The notes: generated by a model from the letters alone, not told the origin. A stretch of DNA of 64,000 nt from Motiliproteus sp963974645 (GCA_963974645.1 CAXBEA010000004.1:6735-70734), one strand, 5' to 3'. Shown: positions 36,535 to 45,777, numbered from the stretch's first letter. Translations and numbers: made by a program.

Positions 36535-37136
36535 TATGCAACTCCCTCTGGATCGATTCCGATAACGATGATGGTGTCGCTCTCGTAGACGTGCGGTGGA
36601 ATCACCAGATTGGTCGGTGCAGGAACGCCTTTATAAACCCGACCTGACAAATCAAACTTCGAACCATGGCAAGCGCAGAAGAAACCACCCAGCCACTCAG
36701 CCCCCAGATCCTCTGGCGCCAGATCAGGACGATAAGCCGGCGAACAACCCAGATGGGTACAGATGCCGGTCATCACCATGATCTCAGGTTTAATAGAACG
36801 ATAATTAGCGTGGGGAATATAATCGGGCTGCTGCGGCTCATTAGAGGCCGGATCAGCGAGGGTATCGTTCAACTTTTCCAGATTGGCCAGTGTTTCTGCA
36901 GTGCGGCGAACGATCCAGACTGGCTTACCGCGCCACTCTACGATCATCTGCTGACCTGGCTCGAGCTTGCTGATGTCGGCCTTTGCCGGAGCACCTGCAG
37001 CTTTCGCCTTTGCACTGGGATTCCAAGAAGCTACAAATGGAACCGCAGCTCCGACAGCACCCACCGCCCCAATTACGGACGTAGAGGCTACCAGGAAGCG
37101 GCGGCGTCCATTGTTTACGCCTTCATTACTCATCAA
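36534..37136 (-). CDS. petA: Ubiquinol-cytochrome c reductase, Rieske iron-sulfur subunit
   Basis: 2Fe-2S subunit of the bc1 complex. 200 residues: twin-arginine signal/anchor (GRRRFLVASTSVIGAVGAV) and the two cluster-binding boxes CTHLGC and CACHGS. Together with petB and petC it forms a complete complex, pointing to aerobic respiration through ubiquinol and cytochrome c. Confidence 0.96.
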   Translation of the reverse strand: MMSNEGVNNGRRRFLVASTSVIGAVGAVGAAVPFVASWNPSAKAKAAGAPAKADISKLEPGQQMIVEWRGKPVWIVRRTAETLANLEKLNDTLADPASNEPQQPDYIPHANYRSIKPEIMVMTGICTHLGCSPAYRPDLAPEDLGAEWLGGFFCACHGSKFDLSGRVYKGVPAPTNLVIPPHVYESDTIIVIGIDPEGVA

Positions 37137-37352
37137 GGTTTCTCCCTTTAATCAACCGTTGAACGCCCCTTCTGATAAAGAAGCGGCCGCAGGCCAATAT
37201 GATTCAAATACTTAAATCACAGTCTACAAAATGACGAAATTCTAAAGAGATTCCGCCATTCTAGCAAGGCAAGTGTGGTCTTTTTTGCACCGCACCAGAC
37301 CAACAAGCAAAACCAACACCCTAAACCAACCAAGACCACCCGACATCCGTGC

Positions 37353-37385
37353 AAAAAAAAACGTCCAGCCTCGCGGATGGACGTT
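37353..37385 (-). terminator. Rho-independent terminator of rplM-rpsI
   Basis: Stem AACGTCCA/TGGACGTT with a 10-base loop, followed on the minus strand by a run of at least eight T residues. Lies about 25 bases after the rpsI stop. Confidence 0.9.
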
Positions 37386-37410
37386 CTTCTTATCACAGCA
37401 CGTCGGCGAA

Positions 37411-37803
37411 TTAGCGCTTGGAGAACTGTGGCTTCTTACGCGCCTTACGCAGACCGACTTTCTTCCGCTCAACCTCACGCGCATCACGTGTCACGTAGCC
37501 TGCTTTACGCAGCGCCGGACGCAGAGTCTCGTCGTACTCCATCAGCGCACGGGTAATACCGTGACGAATAGCACCCGCCTGACCAAAGGCACCACCACCA
37601 GCAACAGTGATAAACATGTCGAACTTATCGACGTTACCGGTCAGCTCAAGTGGCTGCTTAACAATCATTTGCGCAACGGGACGACCGAAGTACTGCTCGA
37701 GCGTGCGACCGTTGATTTCGACATTACCAGAACCTGCCTTCAGGAAGACACGCGCAGTAGAGGTCTTGCGACGACCAGTACCGTAGTATTGAGTAATAGA
37801 CAT
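37411..37803 (-). CDS. rpsI: 30S ribosomal protein S9
   Basis: 130 residues beginning MSITQYYGTGRRKTSTARVF and ending KKPQFSKR, the conserved tail that reaches the P-site tRNA. It lies 13 bases after rplM as in nearly all proteobacteria. Confidence 0.98.
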   Translation of the reverse strand: MSITQYYGTGRRKTSTARVFLKAGSGNVEINGRTLEQYFGRPVAQMIVKQPLELTGNVDKFDMFITVAGGGAFGQAGAIRHGITRALMEYDETLRPALRKAGYVTRDAREVERKKVGLRKARKKPQFSKR

Positions 37804-37816
37804 TATCCGCCTTCCT

Positions 37817-38245
37817 TTAGATGTTCAGTTCTTGGGGTTGCTGGGCAGCATGTGGATGCGCGTTACCCGCGTAAACCTTTAGCTTGGCGTACATAGCGCG
37901 ACCCAGAGGCCCCTTAGGTAGCATGCCCTTGACTGCAGACTCAACGATACGCTGAGGCGCCTTTTTGAGCTGATCTTCGAAGGAGATAGTCTTAAGACCA
38001 CCGATATAACCCGTGTGGTGGTGATACATCTTATCGGTCATTTTTTTGCCGGTCACATGGACTTTCTCGGCATTGACTACAACGATGTAGTCGCCGGTAT
38101 CGACGTGAGGTGTGTATTCGGCTTTATGCTTACCACGCAGACGACGGGCGATTTCTGTAGCCAAACGGCCCAGAGTCTTACCCTCTGCGTCAACAACAAA
38201 CCACTCGCGCTTTACTTCAGCGGGCTTCGTGCTAACTGTATACAT
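37817..38245 (-). CDS. rplM: 50S ribosomal protein L13
   Basis: 142 residues, same length as in E. coli, with REWFVVDAEGKTLGRLATEI and the block KMTDKMYHHHTGYIGGLK. First gene of the rplM-rpsI pair; the roughly 300 bases upstream should hold its promoter and leader, where E. coli L13 regulates its own translation, though I cannot identify that structure here. Confidence 0.98.
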   Translation of the reverse strand: MYTVSTKPAEVKREWFVVDAEGKTLGRLATEIARRLRGKHKAEYTPHVDTGDYIVVVNAEKVHVTGKKMTDKMYHHHTGYIGGLKTISFEDQLKKAPQRIVESAVKGMLPKGPLGRAMYAKLKVYAGNAHPHAAQQPQELNI

Positions 38246-38543
38246 TGAATTTGCCTTATCTTCCCTGGATCTAAATGACCCAGCGTTTCCTATAGTTATT
38301 GGTTGTCACATCCTAAGCTACTTCTAGCGGCAGCCATTGGTCAAACCGTGACAACAAGTACCTTTCATTAACCGAGGCCGACAAACAGGTCAACCAAAAC
38401 GGACGGCGCATTATAGGGCAGTTAAATATCGAAGCAAAGCCTAATAGACTCTTTTACTACGGATATTTTAGCTGCTACCTGAGCCCAGCACTCAACGAAC
38501 GAACGCGGAGCTCCGACAGCAGCTTACCGTCATCAAACGACCC
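38246..38543. other. Upstream region of rplM-rpsI
   Basis: 298 bases between rplM and the OmpA-like gene. No gene is visible. It should contain the rplM promoter and untranslated leader on the minus strand and the 3' end of the OmpA-like transcript. No clear terminator hairpin is seen. Confidence 0.5.
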
Positions 38544-39305
38544 TTAATCCAGACTAACTAGCCCCTGCACCGGCTCGAAGCTAAACATCAGATCGACACG
38601 ACGCTCTTCGGGCGCATAGACTCGCAGGCTTGATGCCTGGCGCGCACCCTGAGCCTGCCTGCGAATGCTTTCTCCTACCACGCCCTGCGCCATCAACACA
38701 CCACCCACCCTGTCGCTACGCTGCTCTGACAACCACTCATTATACTGATCTAACCCTGATTTATTGGCATGCCCCTCAAGATCAACCACCAGACCCTCAA
38801 CCTTCTCGGCTCCTTGCCCCACGGATTCGAGTAGCGCCTGATCGCGAGGATGAACCTGACTGCTGTTCTGCTCGAAATAGACCGATAGCCGGAGCCCACT
38901 AACCAGTCCCTGCAAGGCTGCATATCGCTCTTGTAAACCCTGCAGTCGGTTTTGCGCCTGCTGCAATGCATCTCCTTTTTCAGCCAGCTGGCTATTCACT
39001 GCTTCCAGCGCACCCTGCGCAGCCACCAGATCACTGCGATGCAGGCTCACACGCGCTCGCTCTTGCTCAATTTGCAGCTGACTTTTATCCAGCTCACTTT
39101 TTTGCACCTGATCGTGACCTATCATTATTCCCAATGAGCCGCCAATGATCGCACCTAAAGGTCCGGCAATTAAGGCTCCTGTGATAACTCCAGAACCGAA
39201 TCCTATATGCTCTGCAGTTAAATCCGGCTCTGCGGCCAACGCTGGGAAAGTCGCTAAACTTCCAGCAAACCCAGCAGCTACCGCATATTTTTTAAACGTT
39301 TTCAT
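38544..39305 (-). CDS. OmpA-family protein with glycine zipper and coiled coil
   Basis: 253 residues: signal peptide (AVAAGFAGSLATFPALAA), a glycine-zipper segment (GVITGALIAGPLGAIIGGSL) that may insert in membrane, a coiled coil (about 70-130, SELDKSQLQIEQERARVSLH), then an OmpA C-terminal peptidoglycan-binding-like domain (VYFEQNSSQVHPRDQALLES, DLEGHANKSG, NEWLSEQRSDRV). The layout resembles the PdsO proteins of proteobacterial sortase systems, but no sortase or Pds regulator is nearby, so I keep the general name. GGA 8 bases before the ATG supports the start. Confidence 0.83.
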   Translation of the reverse strand: MKTFKKYAVAAGFAGSLATFPALAAEPDLTAEHIGFGSGVITGALIAGPLGAIIGGSLGIMIGHDQVQKSELDKSQLQIEQERARVSLHRSDLVAAQGALEAVNSQLAEKGDALQQAQNRLQGLQERYAALQGLVSGLRLSVYFEQNSSQVHPRDQALLESVGQGAEKVEGLVVDLEGHANKSGLDQYNEWLSEQRSDRVGGVLMAQGVVGESIRRQAQGARQASSLRVYAPEERRVDLMFSFEPVQGLVSLD

Positions 39306-39493
39306 AGAAGCATCCTTAAGTCGTTAATTGAACTGATTGTCTCAGGTGCTATTAAACTCGACTCGATCAACGACTAATGGGACTAGCTAAGGAAAGATCA
39401 TGGAGAAATAGTGGAGCAAGAAATCATGCATAAGTCCTTCTGCTGGCTGACGGATTTTCCTGTTACCCTTAACGCTTTTGCCAGGCATAAAAC

Positions 39494-40381
39494 ATGTCAA
39501 CAAAAGACCGCATGCTGGCGCTGCTCATCATCCTTGCTTGGGGGGTTAATTTTGTTGTTATCCGCTGGGGACTCGATGAACTGCCGCCCATACTGCTGGG
39601 GGCGCTAAGATTCAGCCTGGTCGCTTTTCCCGCAGTGCTTTTTATCCGCCCACCTAAACTACCGTTAAAGTGGCTACTGGCGTACGGCAGCACCATCAGC
39701 CTGGGGCAATTCGCGCTGCTATTTAGTGCCATGCATGCTGGCATGCCGGCAGGACTGGCCTCGCTGGTACTCCAGGCGCAAGCGATCTTCACCCTGATTT
39801 TTGCACTTATTTTTCTTGGCGAGCACTGGCATAAAATGCAGCTTGTCGCGCTACTCATCGCAGCCTCAGGTCTTGCACTACTAGCCAGTAAGACCGCTGA
39901 CAACAGCTCGACGGCAATCGGTTTTCTACTCACGCTCGCCGCTGCCGCTGCCTGGGGGCTTGGCAACATCATCAACCGCAAAATTGGTCAACTGGGCTCC
40001 GTCAATTTACTCAGTCTGGTTGTCTGGAGCGCGCTGATTCCACCACTCCCCTTTATATTGCTCTCGTACTGGCTAGAGGGTCCTGAGCTAATCTACAACA
40101 GCCTGAGCCAGATGGGGCCAAAATCCATGCTAGCGGTACTTTATCTAGCCGGTGTGGCTACCATTTTTGGTTATAGCAGCTGGGCACACCTGTTGAGGCA
40201 CTATCCTGCATCCCAGGTCGCACCACTTACGCTGATGGTGCCCGTCGTCGGCCTGATAACAGCCTGGCTAGCTTTAGGCGAAACGCTAGGCCTCTGGCAG
40301 CTCGTAGGTATAGTTCTGGTTATGCTAGGGCTATTGGTGAACACCTTTGGCGCCAAACTATTCAACCAGAAATCCGGCTGA
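39494..40381 (+). CDS. EamA-family (DMT) metabolite exporter
   Basis: 295 residues with ten predicted membrane helices in two EamA repeats. N-terminal WGVNFVVIRWGLDELPPILL and the block LVLQAQAIFTLIFALIFLGE are close to E. coli EamA (YdeD), an exporter of O-acetylserine and cysteine. Substrate in this organism is inferred only from the resemblance. Single plus-strand gene divergent from the OmpA-like gene. Confidence 0.85.
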   Translation: MSTKDRMLALLIILAWGVNFVVIRWGLDELPPILLGALRFSLVAFPAVLFIRPPKLPLKWLLAYGSTISLGQFALLFSAMHAGMPAGLASLVLQAQAIFTLIFALIFLGEHWHKMQLVALLIAASGLALLASKTADNSSTAIGFLLTLAAAAAWGLGNIINRKIGQLGSVNLLSLVVWSALIPPLPFILLSYWLEGPELIYNSLSQMGPKSMLAVLYLAGVATIFGYSSWAHLLRHYPASQVAPLTLMVPVVGLITAWLALGETLGLWQLVGIVLVMLGLLVNTFGAKLFNQKSG

Positions 40382-40392
40382 ATAGTCTCGAT

Positions 40393-40428
40393 CGGCAATG
40401 CGCGGAACCTGGGGGCCGGCCTTTTTTT
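40393..40428 (+). terminator. Weak terminator after the EamA gene
   Basis: A short CGGC/GCCG stem with a wide loop, followed by seven T residues on the plus strand, 12 bases after the gene's stop. The T-tract is convincing, the stem is poor. Confidence 0.4.
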
Positions 40429-40437
40429 GTAGAAACG

Positions 40438-40965
40438 CTACACAAAAGAGTCTAATTTAAGCTCGCATTTGTGTGAAAAGCCCCGAGAATTGTCAATAAC
40501 ACGGATCCAAACGGGATCTATGCGGTAAAAATTCGCATCCATCAGCCGCTGGCGAATTTTTTCTTCATTGGGATTAGCCGGTCGCTGATAGAGCGCCTGT
40601 AACTGGGGTGATTTACCTAGGTACAGCGCCAGCACTCTCGCGTACTGGGATTTCGGAAGAGGCTTGGCTCTACCTCTAATCTGCAACCCTTTAACAGAGA
40701 GCCAATCGGAAGTATCGCCACTGATCGTCGCCGCCACATGCGGATTCCTGAGCAGATCCTGACAGTGTCGGGATTCGGGGCTGGATACAAAGTAGAGGTT
40801 TAGATTTTCATCGCTGACAAAGAAGAGCTGTGCCGCCCATGGCTCCTGAACATCTGCGACACCTTTAACAGAAGCAGAACGGCTTAGGGTTGCCAGCGCC
40901 AAGGCGCTGCAGGACTGCAACAGCTTGGCAATATCGGCCCGCAGCACAGCCTCAGAATCAATCAT
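40438..40965 (-). CDS. Pyridoxamine-phosphate-oxidase-like flavin-binding protein
   Basis: 175 residues with a split-barrel FMN-binding fold like the YhbP/UPF0306 and PNPOx-related proteins: CSALALATLSRSASVKG, FFVSDENLNLYFVSSPESRH, VAATISGDT and KGLQIRGRAKPL. Members may bind flavin or haem; function is not established for this subgroup. Its start overlaps the end of ubiX by 8 bases, so the two are co-translated, which hints at a flavin link (UbiX makes prenylated FMN), but that is inference. Confidence 0.75.
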   Translation of the reverse strand: MIDSEAVLRADIAKLLQSCSALALATLSRSASVKGVADVQEPWAAQLFFVSDENLNLYFVSSPESRHCQDLLRNPHVAATISGDTSDWLSVKGLQIRGRAKPLPKSQYARVLALYLGKSPQLQALYQRPANPNEEKIRQRLMDANFYRIDPVWIRVIDNSRGFSHKCELKLDSFV

Positions 40966-41545
40966 TACCCGAGCCCATTGCAGTCCCTTGCCAGCGCTTT
41001 ATCTGACCTGTTTCTATATCAAACAGATCCAACACCCGCACGACGCTATGGTTGATTAGGTCATCGATAGATGATGGTTGGGTATAAAAAGCAGGCATCG
41101 GCGGGGCAATAATCGCTCCCAGCTGAGATGCCTCGTAAAGCAGCTTGCAATGCCCCTGATGGAGCGGAGTCTCACGTGGCATCAACACCAACCGCCGACA
41201 CTCCTTCAAAACAACATCAGCAGCTCGGACAAGCAGGCTATCTGCATAGGAGTGGACTATCGCAGACAGGGTTTTCATTGAACAGGGTGTAATGATCATG
41301 CCATCGGTTTTAAAAGAACCACTGGCAATACTAGCCGCTTGGTTACGATAGTTATGCACTACATCGGCCAGACTTTCGACCTCTTTTGCCGTCAACCCAG
41401 TCTCTATTTCTATATTCTTACGTGCGTAGCTACTCATGATCAGGTGTGTTTCGATCCCCGGCAGATCACGAAGCAGCTGCAACAGACGAATGCCATAGAT
41501 GACTCCGCTGGCTCCGCTCATACCGACAATTAATCGCTTATTCAT
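40958..41545 (-). CDS. ubiX: Flavin prenyltransferase
   Basis: Adds a dimethylallyl group to FMN to make the prenyl-FMN cofactor of UbiD decarboxylases in ubiquinone synthesis. From ATG 41545 (MNKRLIVGMSGASGVIYGIR) about 195 residues; the frame extends to 41584 without a better start. The FMN/prenyl-phosphate loops VGMSGASGV, TDGMIITPCSMKTLS and LMPRETPLH are all present. Confidence 0.95.
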   Translation of the reverse strand: MNKRLIVGMSGASGVIYGIRLLQLLRDLPGIETHLIMSSYARKNIEIETGLTAKEVESLADVVHNYRNQAASIASGSFKTDGMIITPCSMKTLSAIVHSYADSLLVRAADVVLKECRRLVLMPRETPLHQGHCKLLYEASQLGAIIAPPMPAFYTQPSSIDDLINHSVVRVLDLFDIETGQIKRWQGTAMGSGND

Positions 41546-41663
41546 AAATCTTTTAACCCTGTTGGCAAACCCGCATTGATTCAAAATTTCTGGCGTATAC
41601 CAAACTCTGCATCCTTCATTACCTGGGTCAGACTAAAACATCCGGACATTAATAAGCCAAGCA

Positions 41664-43196
41664 CTATACCCGCAAAAAAGAGCGTATTTTTTTGATCCAG
41701 CCACTGTCTTCAGCAGGCACTACTTTCACCTCAACAATACCCAAACTCTCACTGGCTTGCAGACTATCCAGACCCGTTTCTCGCTCATTAATTTTAGCGG
41801 AAAGCTCCTCGGCGAGACCTGGATGATTGATCATCACCTCTTTAAATGACTCTTTCTCCATCCGGTAACAACGGCAATCTTCGAGCGCTACTACCGAGGC
41901 GATACGCGGCGATCCTTTCAGCAGCCCCATTTCACCGAAATAACTCCCGGACTTGAGATTAGACAGTATTTTTGGGGTCTGTCCAGGCATCTCTATATAG
42001 GCCTGTGCCTCCCCCTCGATCAAAAAGTAAAGCCAGTTTGCCCGGGCACCCTGCCGGGTAATGATATCGCCCTTAGCAAAGGGCGCGTACTTTAGCCGCT
42101 GCGCGATATCCCGCAACTCCTCATCGGAAAAACGGTTAAACAACTTCATACTGCGCAACATATTAACCAGATCTGTCACCTGTCGAGAGACCTTCATCTC
42201 ATCCCGCTTATCGGTCTCTTTGGTCATCCGGATATGCTGCTCAGGATAGGCCAAGCGCATCCCTTCACGCTGCATCGCTGAAAAAATATGGGTTCGCACG
42301 ATCGAGTCGGTCGGATCATCTGGATGCAGATCGGTCAGCCAATAGCGCAACGCATAACGACCGTAGCTTTCCTCAAATCCCATCAGCACACAGGAGGGCT
42401 GTGGGTGTTTAGCGACATTCGGAATGTCCAGACTGCGAATCGCGGTTTCTATCACCTCAATCACACGTGGCGGACGCTCTTGGTAGCCCACGTTAAACCA
42501 AATCCAGCGCCGCCATTGCACCGGGTCTTCACCGTGACGCCCTAGCACCAAAAACTTTCCCTTCATCATCTGGCTGTTCGGCACAATCACCGTTTCCCAG
42601 TTACGCGTCTGCACCGCCGTATGCCGCCAGCGGATCTGCACCACCCGACCCGTGATCTCATCGAGCTTAATCCAATCACCGACATCAACCGAGTTATCCA
42701 GCTGGAGCGCCAACCCCGCCAGCAGGTTCCCAAGCGTGTCTTGCATCGAAAAAGCCACCATCGCGGTAATGACCGTGGATGTAGTGACGATGCTGGATAG
42801 CTCAAGACCGGCACCATGCAACTGCACCATGACCCAGCCTACATAGCCGATAAAGACGATGATATCTTCAAGAATGGTCGGTACTTTGAGACGCAACGCG
42901 GGAAGAATTAGTCTTAACACCAGCATCATGCTGAGGCGAATAAGTACCAGTCCCTCAATAAATTGGAACAACTCACGAATCCAGACACTGGCCGAGGTAA
43001 ATCCGAAAACAAACAAAGCACCACTTGCCAACATACCCAGCAGACTCACTGCGTAAACTGTCAGGGTTATCAAGATTGCTTTTTTCCCAGCGGGATTAAA
43101 GCGTAGCAACAAGACACCTACGACCAAGCTGTAAACCACCAGCATGACCATGTCATCATGCCAAGCAAATAAATTTATGCTCTGCCAGATAGCCAT
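41664..43196 (-). CDS. MscS-type mechanosensitive channel with C-terminal cyclic-nucleotide-binding domain
   Basis: 510 residues: four or five N-terminal membrane helices (about 15-145), the MscS pore and beta domain (MQDTLGNLLAGLALQLDNSV, WIKLDEITGRVVQIRWRHTA), and from about 350 a cNMP-binding domain (FAKGDIITRQGARANWLYFL, YFGEMGLLKGSPRIASVVA). The FGEMGLL...PRxAS segment is a good phosphate-binding cassette, so cAMP or a related nucleotide may gate or tune the channel. Such fusions are known in cyanobacteria and proteobacteria. Single minus-strand gene. Confidence 0.92.
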   Translation of the reverse strand: MAIWQSINLFAWHDDMVMLVVYSLVVGVLLLRFNPAGKKAILITLTVYAVSLLGMLASGALFVFGFTSASVWIRELFQFIEGLVLIRLSMMLVLRLILPALRLKVPTILEDIIVFIGYVGWVMVQLHGAGLELSSIVTTSTVITAMVAFSMQDTLGNLLAGLALQLDNSVDVGDWIKLDEITGRVVQIRWRHTAVQTRNWETVIVPNSQMMKGKFLVLGRHGEDPVQWRRWIWFNVGYQERPPRVIEVIETAIRSLDIPNVAKHPQPSCVLMGFEESYGRYALRYWLTDLHPDDPTDSIVRTHIFSAMQREGMRLAYPEQHIRMTKETDKRDEMKVSRQVTDLVNMLRSMKLFNRFSDEELRDIAQRLKYAPFAKGDIITRQGARANWLYFLIEGEAQAYIEMPGQTPKILSNLKSGSYFGEMGLLKGSPRIASVVALEDCRCYRMEKESFKEVMINHPGLAEELSAKINERETGLDSLQASESLGIVEVKVVPAEDSGWIKKIRSFLRV

Positions 43197-43557
43197 CTAT
43201 TCTCCAAAGTCGATCAGCTGTTACGCCCCTATCTATTTATTGCAGCGGGCAACTGCGCGAGATAAGCGCTTAATAATGATAGTGTACTTGATCAAAGGAA
43301 GGAGGTGCACGCACGAGTTAGTGTCGGCGCGATCAGGGGACTTAAGATGCCAGTTTCCAGGGTACAGCCTTACTCGAGACCTACAGAACCGTTCGCTCTG
43401 AACGACCAGTAACTGACCTACGCCCCAAACTAGAACCTAGCAACGATCGGCAATTTCCTGGGACCACTATCCACCCCACATCAAACCCAGCAAGAAATCC
43501 TCAGAACAATGAACTACTTTTGGGGTAAGAAAGGTAAACAGTAATCGGAAAGTATCT
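43197..43557. other. Intergenic region, MscS-like gene to PagL-like gene
   Basis: 361 bases between divergent genes. The only long frame (plus, 43144-43401) starts inside the channel gene and has no ribosome site of note. A GGAAGGAGG at 43299-43307 is purine-rich but leads to no credible gene. Promoters for both flanking genes must be here. Confidence 0.45.
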
Positions 43558-44121
43558 ATGCTTGTACATTCCACTCGTATGTATGATGTTTTTTTATCTC
43601 TACTGGTTATCTGGCTGATCAACCTGTCGAACGCTCCTATGGCATATGCCGGTTCAGATGAGCAACGCTTTCACCTAAGAGTCGGGGCACTGGCTCATAG
43701 CGTCGGTCCTCTTTCAGAGGGTGACGAATCGGGGGCAGATATAAACCTCGAGCTGATGTTTCCCCGTAACCCCCAGACCCGTCATTATTGGGGCAGGATG
43801 ATCACGGGTACAAACCTGAATTTAAACCACGAAACCAGCCAAATATATATTGCCAGGGCTTGGCAGTTGAGCCTGCCTGTTTCATTTGTGCTCGAATATC
43901 AGTTTGGTTTTTCCATTCACAATGGAGAACTAAATTCGGCCGATTCAGATCGTCGGCAATTAGGCTCACGTCTACTGTTTCGAAATGCGTTTGAACTCGG
44001 CTGGCGCTGGGATTCAAATCGGATCTCTTTTATCTTCGACCACGCGTCCAATGCCGGGCTGCTGGATGAGCGAAATCAGGGGATAGATAATATCGGTATG
44101 CGCTTATCCATTGGCCTCTGA
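43558..44121 (+). CDS. PagL-like lipid A 3-O-deacylase (acyloxyacyl hydrolase family)
   Basis: 187 residues: signal peptide (VFLSLLVIWLINLSNAPMAYA) then an eight-stranded outer-membrane barrel. The C-terminal block DHASNAGLLDERNQGIDNIG matches the PagL catalytic region, with His162 and Ser164 as the likely pair, and an acidic residue about 12 positions later. PagL removes the 3-O acyl chain of lipid A, lowering its immune potency and changing the membrane. GGAAAG precedes the ATG by 6 bases. Alone on the plus strand. Confidence 0.85.
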   Translation: MLVHSTRMYDVFLSLLVIWLINLSNAPMAYAGSDEQRFHLRVGALAHSVGPLSEGDESGADINLELMFPRNPQTRHYWGRMITGTNLNLNHETSQIYIARAWQLSLPVSFVLEYQFGFSIHNGELNSADSDRRQLGSRLLFRNAFELGWRWDSNRISFIFDHASNAGLLDERNQGIDNIGMRLSIGL

Positions 44122-44189
44122 CGCGTATCAGAACGCTACCGGCCAACGCCTCTCGCCAGTGAATATTACTAGATCCTATTTGGCCTTAA

Positions 44190-44390
44190 CTGGAGCGAAC
44201 CCATCAATACGGGCAATAGTGCGTCGTCAAAGAGCAATTCGACCGCATCTTCCAGGGTGGCAACGGAGGCGATTGCCACCTGCTTGCTGACCTCATCGAT
44301 AGAGGGTTAAAGATGTCCTGGCTACGCTCGGCGTCGGACGCATTTCGCCGCTTATCAGATGGCCAACTGTATCCAAGGTATTTTCTTCAA
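44190..44390 (-). pseudogene. N-terminal remnant of an MmsA/BauC-type semialdehyde dehydrogenase
   Basis: Minus-strand translation gives, in order and across frameshifts, TVGHLISGEM, then DAERSQDIFNP, then DEVSKQVAIASVATLEDAVE. This is the recognisable N-terminus of CoA-acylating (methyl)malonate-semialdehyde dehydrogenases, whose full length is about 500 aa. The rest of the gene is gone. It lies just after the BauA-type aminotransferase gene, the usual place of bauC/mmsA. No function remains. Confidence 0.78.
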
Positions 44391-44442
44391 ATAAAATCTA
44401 GGCGAAGCCGCAGCTCCGCCACTGAAAAAGTTAAATCGGCGC

Positions 44443-45777
44443 TTAAGCCAGTTGGTTGATCGAATCGCCCAGGGCGTTGATCAGGCTGTCGATCTCTTCG
44501 CGCTGAGTGGTAAAAGGCAGGCCCAACTGGATAGTATCGCCGCCGTAACGGACATAATAGCCCTTGTCCCACATCTTCATCGCGATCTGGAACGGGCGCA
44601 GTTGCGGCTCGCCCGGTGCGTGCTCGATGCTCAGCGCGCCGGCAAAACCGTAGTTACGGATGTCGGCCACGTACTGGGTGCCTTTGAGGCTGTGCAGGGC
44701 TGATTCGAAGGTCGGCGACAGCTCGGTTACGCGGTCGATTAGGCCGTCATTATCGAGGATATCGAGCGAGGCCAGCGCTGCGGCACAGGCGACCGGATGG
44801 GCGGAGTAGGTGTAGCCGTGGGGCAGTTCTATCGCGTACTCAGGGCCACCGGTTTCCATAAAGCAATCATAGATCTCCTGTTTCACGGCCACGGCACCCA
44901 TAGGTACGGTACCGTTGGTGAGCTGCTTGGCCATGTTGATCATATCGGGGATTACACCGAACGCCTCGGCACCGGTTTTGGCCCCCATCCGACCGAAAGC
45001 GGTGATCACCTCGTCAAAGATCAATAGAATATTGTGTTGATCGCAGATCTGTCGCAGTCGCTGCAGGTAGCCCTGCGGCGGTGGCAGTACCCCGGCGGAA
45101 CCGGCCAGCGGCTCGACAATCACCGCGGCTATATTGGAGGCGTCATGCAGTGCGATCTGCTCCAGCAGATCGTCGGCCAGATGGGCGCCGACCTCTGGCA
45201 AGCCGCGTACGAATTTATTTTCCGGCAACACCGTGTGGGGAAGATGATCGGCGTCCACTGCGGTGCCGAATAGAGCGCGGTTAGGGCCGATCCCGCCGAC
45301 CGAAATACCACCGAAATTAACCCCGTGGTAGCCCTTGGCGCGGCCGATCAGCTTGGTCTTGCTGGCCTGGCCCCGCTTGCGCCAGTAGGCACGGGCGATT
45401 TTTAGCGAGGTCTCGGTGGCTTCGGAGCCGGAGCCAGTAAACATCACCCGGTTGATCCCTGCAGGCATAAAGTCGGTGATCCGCTCGGCCAGCTTAAACG
45501 CTTTGGGGTGACCGAACTGGAATGCAGGTGAGTAATCCAGCTGTTTGATCTGCTGGCTGACCGCCTCGACAATCTCGGGGCGGCTATGGCCGGCACCGCA
45601 GGTCCATAGCCCTGACAAGGCATCAAAAACCTTGCGCCCCTCAGAATCGGTGTAGTAGTTACCCTCGGCAGAGACGATCATCCGAGGGTTCTTTTTAAAC
45701 TCCCGGTTGCCGGTAAACGGCATCCAATGGGCGTCGAGGCTGAAGCTTCCGGCCTCGGGGCAAGTGAACGTGCTCAT
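44443..45777 (-). CDS. BauA-type omega-amino acid:pyruvate aminotransferase
   Basis: Class III PLP aminotransferase, 444 residues. N-terminal LDAHWMPFTGNREFKKNPRM, LSGLWTCGAGHSRPEI, GSGSEATETSLKIARAYWR, the PLP Asp block LLIFDEVITAFGRMG and the Schiff-base Lys in NMAKQLTNGTVPMG closely follow Pseudomonas BauA (beta-alanine:pyruvate transaminase). Products would be malonate semialdehyde and alanine from beta-alanine, with activity on other omega-amines or polyamine-derived amines likely. The dehydrogenase that would take the aldehyde further is only a remnant next door. Divergent from a polyamine-type ABC importer. Confidence 0.9.
   Translation of the reverse strand: MSTFTCPEAGSFSLDAHWMPFTGNREFKKNPRMIVSAEGNYYTDSEGRKVFDALSGLWTCGAGHSRPEIVEAVSQQIKQLDYSPAFQFGHPKAFKLAERITDFMPAGINRVMFTGSGSEATETSLKIARAYWRKRGQASKTKLIGRAKGYHGVNFGGISVGGIGPNRALFGTAVDADHLPHTVLPENKFVRGLPEVGAHLADDLLEQIALHDASNIAAVIVEPLAGSAGVLPPPQGYLQRLRQICDQHNILLIFDEVITAFGRMGAKTGAEAFGVIPDMINMAKQLTNGTVPMGAVAVKQEIYDCFMETGGPEYAIELPHGYTYSAHPVACAAALASLDILDNDGLIDRVTELSPTFESALHSLKGTQYVADIRNYGFAGALSIEHAPGEPQLRPFQIAMKMWDKGYYVRYGGDTIQLGLPFTTQREEIDSLINALGDSINQLA

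Noticed and set aside
37242..37896. Open plus-strand frames across rpsI
   Set aside because: Antisense to rpsI and its terminator; no evidence of coding.
38544..39305. PdsO of a sortase system
   Set aside because: Layout is similar, but no sortase, PdsR or PdsS gene is nearby.
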